A program made the position numbers and the translations under genes. Positions 59,644 through 64,000 of a DNA stretch of 64,000 nucleotides are shown here, piece by piece. Below the pieces are notes generated by a model that was not told where the DNA came from, searched no databases, and saw nothing but the letters and a program-made list of their open reading frames with translations. The first letter of the stretch is position 1. Each line of letters begins with the position of its first letter. The stretch spans positions 332,685 through 396,684 of the forward strand of contig NZ_JAEIOJ010000001.1 of assembly GCF_016464305.1 (NCBI RefSeq), in the 5' to 3' direction. Origin of the DNA: Umezawaea beigongshangensis. Its GTDB lineage: Bacteria; Actinomycetota; Actinomycetes; Mycobacteriales; Pseudonocardiaceae.

Positions 59644-61311
59644 TCACGCCTTCCGCAGATGGGTGTTCTTCTCGACCAGCTCGCCGTTCGCGAAGCAGAA
59701 CCGGACGATCTTGTCACCCGGCGTGGTGTACGCCTGGTCGTCGGCCACGCGGTACACGCACCTCGCCCCCTCCGGCTCGGGCGCGGCATCGAGCGACAGG
59801 TCCCCGCCCAGCGGCGGCTCCTCGCCCGCCGGGAGACGGGCGAGGACCGCGGACTCGTCCTCGCCGATCCGCGCCGAGTCGAACACCTCCGGGGTGACCA
59901 CGGCGGTGTAGTTCTGCGTCCCGACCCAGGTGAAGCCCCCGACGACGGCGAGCATCACGCTCCCGGCGGCGGCGATCGACCCCACTCCCGCCCACTTGCG
60001 GATGCTGGTCGGCTTCGCGCCGTCGCCGAGCGGGCGACCCGCGTCGTCGACGTCGTCGGCGTCGGCGAGCGCCGTCGCGTCGGTGTCCTCGTAGGGCAGG
60101 ACGGCGGCGACCCGGAACCCGCCCGACGGCAGGGCTCCGACGTGCAGCATCCCGCCCGCGAGGCGCACCCGCTCCCCCAGTCCGATCAGGCCCACACCGG
60201 GATCGCCGGTCTGCCTGGCGCGACCGGCCGCGGCGTGGGCGGGGTTGTTGCGGACCTCCACGACCAGGGCGTCCGGCTCGTACTTCACGCTCACCCGCAC
60301 GCTCGCGCCCGGCGCGTGCTTGGTCGCGTTCGTCAGCCCCTCCTGGGCGACCCGGTAGGCGGCGTGGCTGACCCGCACGGGCAGGACGCGCGGCTGGCCA
60401 CCGCGCACGAGGCTCACCCCGACACCGGCCGTGCGAGCGCCCTCCACCAGGTCCTCGACGGCCTCGACCGTGCGCCTCGCCGGCTCGTCCTCGGGCTCCT
60501 CGTCGCGCCGCAGCACACCGAGCACGCCCCGCAGCTCGTCCATGGCAGTGAGCGCCGCGCCGCGCAGCACCTGCACGGCCTCCCGGTGCTTGTCGTCGAG
60601 CTCGGGGTCGAGCGCGAGCGCGCCCGCATGCACGGAGATGAGGCTGAGCCGGTGGCCGAGGCTGTCGTGCATGTCGCGGGCTATGCGGTTGCGCTCGCGC
60701 AACCGCACCTGCCGCGACAGCATGGCGCGCTCCAGCCGCATCCCCTGCTCCCGCTCCTGCACCGCCGCCACGAGCGTCGCGCGCTGCGCCGCGTACCGCC
60801 CGACCAGGAACGGGATGGCGACGGCCAGCCCGAACACCGCCACCATGAGGAACGATCCGAAGAAACCGGTGATCCCGGTCACCGCTCTCTGCCACGCGAG
60901 CATGTGCAGAGCGAGCGCGAGCACCGCCGTGATCAGCGCGCGCTGCCAGGACACGATGCGGTACCCGGCGGCGTAGCTGAGCGCGATCAGCAGCGCGACG
61001 CCGACGTGCTCGGACGACATGATGACGTAGCCCGCGGCCAGGACCGCGATGGCGGGGAACACGAGTCGCAGCAGGTAGAGGCCCACGAGGAGCGCGCCGA
61101 GGCCCACCACCAGGGGTCCGTTGGCCGGGTTCTCGGCCAGCCAGCCGGGCCGGACGTCGAACAGGACGATCACCAGGACCGCGAGGAGTTCGCGGCCGAC
61201 GCGCCACGGCGTCACCGCGGCGAGCCGGGCCCGGTGCTCGGCGAAGAACGCCGCCGCCGCGGCCGGCAGCCCGGCGAGGTCCGGTACGAAGCGCTGCACG
61301 GCAGGGGTCAC
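59644..61311 (-). CDS. Sensor histidine kinase with extra C-terminal domain
   Basis: A 555-residue histidine kinase. Roughly six membrane segments (40-175) precede a HisKA_3 dimerisation domain with phospho-acceptor H215 (ARDMHDSLGH) and an HATPase domain (GLTNATKHAPG; DPGVGLIGLGERV). Beyond it, unusually, are a further membrane segment (~442-463) and a ~90-residue extracytoplasmic tail with two cysteines (518, 539). The tail recalls small SmpA/BamE-like domains. GTG 61311 follows GTGGAGCG. Confidence 0.88.
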   Translation of the reverse strand: MTPAVQRFVPDLAGLPAAAAAFFAEHRARLAAVTPWRVGRELLAVLVIVLFDVRPGWLAENPANGPLVVGLGALLVGLYLLRLVFPAIAVLAAGYVIMSSEHVGVALLIALSYAAGYRIVSWQRALITAVLALALHMLAWQRAVTGITGFFGSFLMVAVFGLAVAIPFLVGRYAAQRATLVAAVQEREQGMRLERAMLSRQVRLRERNRIARDMHDSLGHRLSLISVHAGALALDPELDDKHREAVQVLRGAALTAMDELRGVLGVLRRDEEPEDEPARRTVEAVEDLVEGARTAGVGVSLVRGGQPRVLPVRVSHAAYRVAQEGLTNATKHAPGASVRVSVKYEPDALVVEVRNNPAHAAAGRARQTGDPGVGLIGLGERVRLAGGMLHVGALPSGGFRVAAVLPYEDTDATALADADDVDDAGRPLGDGAKPTSIRKWAGVGSIAAAGSVMLAVVGGFTWVGTQNYTAVVTPEVFDSARIGEDESAVLARLPAGEEPPLGGDLSLDAAPEPEGARCVYRVADDQAYTTPGDKIVRFCFANGELVEKNTHLRKA

Positions 61312-61469
61312 CGCTCCACGCTAGAAGACTCCCGACCACCGGCACTGCACCTGTTGGTCGTCGGTCCCGGCGACGAAAGTCGACCGCTCACCCTCCGGTC
61401 GATCGGGTCGGCGCGCGTGTGCGACGATTGGCGGGAAAACCGGGTCTACCAGGAAGGTCGTGGGCGGAA

Positions 61470-61742
61470 GTGGCCTCTTCGAAGCTGGACAAGCGTGCGA
61501 ACGACCACAGTCCGGCCATCGTCGACCCCCACGACGAGCCGTCGGCGGAGTGGGGCTGGCACGGCAGTTTCCCGGTCGGGATGAAGATCGCCGGCTGGCT
61601 GTCCACCGCGTTCGTCCTCATCATGCTGATCGGCAACCACGAGGGCTTCACCGAGGACATCTGGCTCGTCGCCTTCGGCGTGGCCATGGCCGCGGGGCTG
61701 ATCTACCACCAGGTGCGCAGCAAGACCTCCTGGCGCCGCTGA
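61470..61742 (+). CDS. DUF2631 small membrane protein
   Basis: A ~90-residue protein of the actinobacterial DUF2631 family, two predicted membrane helices (MKIAGWLSTAFVLIMLIGN; WLVAFGVAMAAGLIYHQV). Conserved in actinobacteria, function unknown. I chose GTG 61470 (VASSKLDKRANDH); there is AGGAAGG ~12 bases upstream. Confidence 0.82.
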   Translation: MASSKLDKRANDHSPAIVDPHDEPSAEWGWHGSFPVGMKIAGWLSTAFVLIMLIGNHEGFTEDIWLVAFGVAMAAGLIYHQVRSKTSWRR

Positions 61743-61751
61743 GTCCGACGC

Positions 61752-61778
61752 CGCCGCACCGTCGTCGGCGGTGCGGCG
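61752..61778. terminator. Terminator between DUF2631 and pyruvyl transferase
   Basis: CGCCGCACCG pairs with CGGTGCGGCG around a 7-base loop between two convergent genes; bidirectional terminator candidate, no T-run. Confidence 0.65.
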
Positions 61779-62795
61779 TCACGGCGCGACGCGGACGGAC
61801 CGCTCCGCGAGCAGACCTCCGACGTCCGCCGCGAAGGCGAGGTTCGCCGAGCGCGCCGCGGCCAGGAGTCCAGCGCGTTCGATCGTGTGCGCCTCCGCGG
61901 CCCGGACCGCGGCGCGCACGACGTCCGGCAGTCTCGTCCGCACGTCCTCGGCGGAGACGATCGGCACCGGAAGCGGCAGCTGGCGGAACTTCGTGGAGAA
62001 CTCGGCGAACACCGCGACCGGGACCTGGGCCAGTTGAGCCCAGTACGCGCCGTGGTAGGAGTTCGTCAGCAGCACTCCCGCTCCCCCGATGAACCGCACG
62101 GCCGCGCGTGCGTCGCCCGCCGCGGGCACGTCGGCGGGGTCGATGCGGTGGGGCGTGTCCCGCGCGATGACGTGGTGCTCGGGCGAGGTCGCGTTCGTGA
62201 GCACCGGCATCGTCCCGCCGAAGGTGTGCAGCGGGTCCTTGTGCGAGTAGAGGCGGACCTCGCCGGTTCGCGGTACCACCTCGTCGAACGCGGGGTGCAG
62301 AGCGCTCACGCAGGGAACCCACCGGTACCCGTCGGGAGCGTGTTCGCGCACGTCGCAGTCGCGCACGCCGACGAGGTCGAAGTGCTCCTGGTCGAGCACC
62401 GGCGGGTAGTCGAAGGCGGAGCGGGGCAGCTGGTCGAACTCGTCGGCCGCGGACGCGTAGATCCCCCGGCCGAAGTGGGTGTTGCGCCCGCCGCCCCACC
62501 AGACGAGCAACCGGGGACGCCGGGAGGCGATCCACCGGAGGTTCTCCTGGAACCCGCTGAACCCGAGACCACCGCCGCCCACGACCACCACCGCGCCGTC
62601 GAGGTCCCCCGCCCGCTCGGCGATGCCGGGACCGCCGATGTCGACGACCTCGCCGGAGGCCAGCCAGGGCAGCCCCAGTTCGGCGGCGTACCGGAGGGGG
62701 GCCGAGGCGGTGTCGCCCACCTGCTGGGGATCGGCGCGGAAGACGGCGACCACGCGCACGTCCGCACCGGACTCGTCCACCAGTCTCGACATCAC
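61779..62795 (-). CDS. Polysaccharide pyruvyl transferase family protein
   Basis: A 338-residue protein of the polysaccharide pyruvyl transferase family (GT-B-like): VVVVGGGGLGFSGF, WWGGGRNTH, GVRDCDVREH and GGAGVLLTNSYHGAYWA match. Relatives add ketal-linked pyruvate to cell-wall or capsular sugars. No polysaccharide gene cluster is visible here, so its sugar target is unknown. Starts at GTG 62795 or ATG 62792. Confidence 0.83.
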   Translation of the reverse strand: MMSRLVDESGADVRVVAVFRADPQQVGDTASAPLRYAAELGLPWLASGEVVDIGGPGIAERAGDLDGAVVVVGGGGLGFSGFQENLRWIASRRPRLLVWWGGGRNTHFGRGIYASAADEFDQLPRSAFDYPPVLDQEHFDLVGVRDCDVREHAPDGYRWVPCVSALHPAFDEVVPRTGEVRLYSHKDPLHTFGGTMPVLTNATSPEHHVIARDTPHRIDPADVPAAGDARAAVRFIGGAGVLLTNSYHGAYWAQLAQVPVAVFAEFSTKFRQLPLPVPIVSAEDVRTRLPDVVRAAVRAAEAHTIERAGLLAAARSANLAFAADVGGLLAERSVRVAP

Positions 62796-62824
62796 CGCGC
62801 CTGTCTAGCACGACGCCGTGGCGA

Positions 62825-62843
62825 CGCGTCCCCCGCGGACGCG
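62825..62843 (-). terminator. Hairpin after quinone oxidoreductase
   Basis: CGCGTCC-N5-GGACGCG, 7-bp perfect stem 19 bases after the oxidoreductase stop (minus strand). Candidate terminator. Confidence 0.55.
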
Positions 62844-62861
62844 CCGCCACCGCTGGCGGGA

Positions 62862-63800
62862 TCAGACCGTCAGGACGATCTTGCCCCTGGTGCGGCCGGT
62901 CTCGCCCAGCTCGTGCGCCTTTCCGGCGTCCTCCAGGGGCAGCGTCGTCTGCACCTCGACCCGCAGCTGTCCGCGTTCGACGAGCGCGGCCAGCTCGCGC
63001 AGGCCGGCCTGGTCGGGCTCGACGAGGAACGGCGTCACCCGCAGCCCCCGCTTCGCGGCCACCTCGACCAGCTCTCCGGCCGTGCCGCTGGGCACTGCCA
63101 CCAGCAGGCCGCTGGACCGCAGCACGTCCAGCGAGCGGACGCCGTTCTCCCCGCCCACGAGGTCGAGCACGACGTCCACGTCGGACACCTCGTCCTCGAA
63201 CCGCGTGCTGCGGTGGTCGATCACCTCGTCGGCGCCGAGGCCGCGCACGAAGTCGTGCTTGGCGGCGCTGGCGGTGCCGATCACGTGCGCGCCGCGCGCC
63301 TTCGCGATCTGCACGGCGAGGTGGCCCACCCCGCCCGCGGCGGCGTGCACCAGCACGCGCTGCCCGGCCCGCACGTCGGCGGTGTCCACGAGCGCCTGCC
63401 AGGCGGTGAGCCCGGCCAGCGGCAGCGCGGCGGCGGCGACGTGGTCGAGCGCGGCGGGCTTGAGGGCGAAGTGCCGCGAGGGAGCGGTGACGAACTCCGC
63501 GTAGGCGGACGCCGCGCGGGGGAACCACGGCATCCCGAACACCTCGTCGCCCGGCTTCAGGGTCGTGACGCCGAACCCGGCCTCCTCGACGACACCGGAC
63601 ACGTCCCAGCCGACGGTGAACGGCGGTTCGCCGAGCACCCCGGCCATGCCGCCCCCGGTGCGGGTCTTCCAGTCGACGGGGTTGATCCCGGCGGCGCGCA
63701 CCCGGACCAGGACCTCCGTGGGCAACGGCCGCGGCCTCTCGACCTCTCGGACCTCCAGCACTTCCGGGCCGCCGAACCGGTCCTGAACGATCGCACGCAC
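62862..63800 (-). CDS. NADPH:quinone oxidoreductase (zinc-independent MDR)
   Basis: A 312-residue medium-chain dehydrogenase/reductase of the quinone oxidoreductase type. The N-terminal GroES-like domain has GINPVDWKTR; the Rossmann domain has HAAAGGVGHLAVQIAK for NADPH. No zinc-binding Cys/His set. GTG 63800 follows GGGGAG. It is divergent from an HxlR regulator, a pairing known for quinone/diamide-responsive QorR-type systems. Confidence 0.92.
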   Translation of the reverse strand: MRAIVQDRFGGPEVLEVREVERPRPLPTEVLVRVRAAGINPVDWKTRTGGGMAGVLGEPPFTVGWDVSGVVEEAGFGVTTLKPGDEVFGMPWFPRAASAYAEFVTAPSRHFALKPAALDHVAAAALPLAGLTAWQALVDTADVRAGQRVLVHAAAGGVGHLAVQIAKARGAHVIGTASAAKHDFVRGLGADEVIDHRSTRFEDEVSDVDVVLDLVGGENGVRSLDVLRSSGLLVAVPSGTAGELVEVAAKRGLRVTPFLVEPDQAGLRELAALVERGQLRVEVQTTLPLEDAGKAHELGETGRTRGKIVLTV

Positions 63801-63884
63801 CTGATCTCCCCTCTCTCGGAACTTCCTCCACAATCCTCGGAGACCAGGTCACATCTCGCAATCAGGCACTTAAAACTGCACTAG

Positions 63885-63899
63885 GTACCTGTAGGGTAC
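63885..63899. promoter_or_regulatory. Palindrome before HxlR gene
   Basis: GTACC-N5-GGTAC with flanking CTAG/TAG, 6-20 bases before the HxlR start. HxlR/DUF24 regulators bind TACT/GTAC-type palindromes, so an autoregulatory and oxidoreductase-controlling operator is likely. Confidence 0.6.
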
Positions 63900-63904
63900 T
63901 AGCC

Positions 63905-64000
63905 GTGACCTGCACAGATGCCGACGAAGCGCACGACGTCTACCTGAAGCAGTGCCCCTGCCGGGGCGTTCTGGACATGCTCGCCAACAAGTGGACCGCG
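63905..64000 (+). CDS. HxlR-type regulator, cut off by window end
   Basis: Only the first 32 codons are present (VTCTDADEAHDVYLKQCPCRGVLDMLANKWTA...), an HxlR/DUF24 winged-helix N-terminus. Three cysteines (3, 17, 19) lie in the redox-sensing N-terminal region; CPCR is close to the CP motif of thiol- and quinone-sensing members such as YodB and QorR. GTG start at 63905. Confidence 0.85.
   Translation, partial: MTCTDADEAHDVYLKQCPCRGVLDMLANKWTA

Overview
This 64 kb window is chromosomal DNA from a high-GC Gram-positive actinomycete. Supporting signs are very GC-rich codons, many GTG and some TTG starts, mycothione reductase, a long Gly/Pro-rich IF-2, and the order map / lipoprotein PBP / GNAT / ispG / rip1 / dxr. 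From memory, the backbone follows the Mycobacterium tuberculosis Rv2838c-Rv2870c block. Style and accessory genes suggest Pseudonocardiales (Saccharothrix, Actinosynnema or Lentzea type); that placement is inference. I saw no tRNA, rRNA, CRISPR array, prophage or insertion sequence.

Layout. 0-6 kb: minus-strand translation operon rimP-nusA-ylxR-infB-DUF503-rbfA. 6-19.7 kb: small housekeeping and hypothetical genes (Tat-type lipoprotein + DUF4439 pair, aminotransferase, YjbQ, HAD hydrolase, proS, double GNAT, YaaA, a RIO-type kinase with a possible 18-codon leader ORF, a TetR regulator and a DEAD-box helicase with a long leader). 19.7-28.9 kb: minus-strand cobalamin/siroheme operon chlID-cobO-cobB-cobM-cobL-cbiG-cysG, headed by a cobalamin riboswitch. 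Two of its methyltransferase domains look unusual: a cut-off CobJ lobe fused to CbiG, and a CobM-like protein lacking a family motif. 29-37 kb: bioF, ElaA-type GNAT, two secreted trypsin-like proteases flanking a LysE exporter, an alpha/beta hydrolase, and a TetR / Fes-like esterase / Vat-like acetyltransferase group with two palindromic operators. 37-51 kb: anchored protein, DUF574 methyltransferase, Lon with a HAIR-like operator, PEBP, mycothione reductase, MFS/GntR pair, winged-helix protein, LysR/EamA pair, cobQ and an esterase. 51-58.5 kb: map, lipoprotein PBP, GNAT, ispG, rip1, dxr. 58.6-64 kb: GlsB-type membrane protein, a two-component system whose kinase has an added C-terminal membrane segment and outer domain, DUF2631, a polysaccharide pyruvyl transferase, and a quinone oxidoreductase divergent from an HxlR-type regulator cut off by the window edge.

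How the genes work together. The cobalamin operon and the separate cobQ supply late corrinoid steps, with siroheme from CysG; the riboswitch implies feedback by B12. IspG and Dxr serve the MEP isoprenoid pathway beside the Rip1 intramembrane protease. Several divergent regulator/target pairs (TetR-esterase, LysR-EamA, GntR-MFS, HxlR-oxidoreductase) carry visible palindromes between them. No single previously undescribed system stands out. The best leads are the atypical corrin methyltransferase domains, the kinase with a C-terminal outer domain, the esterase/acetyltransferase group, and the leader structures before the helicase and the RIO kinase.
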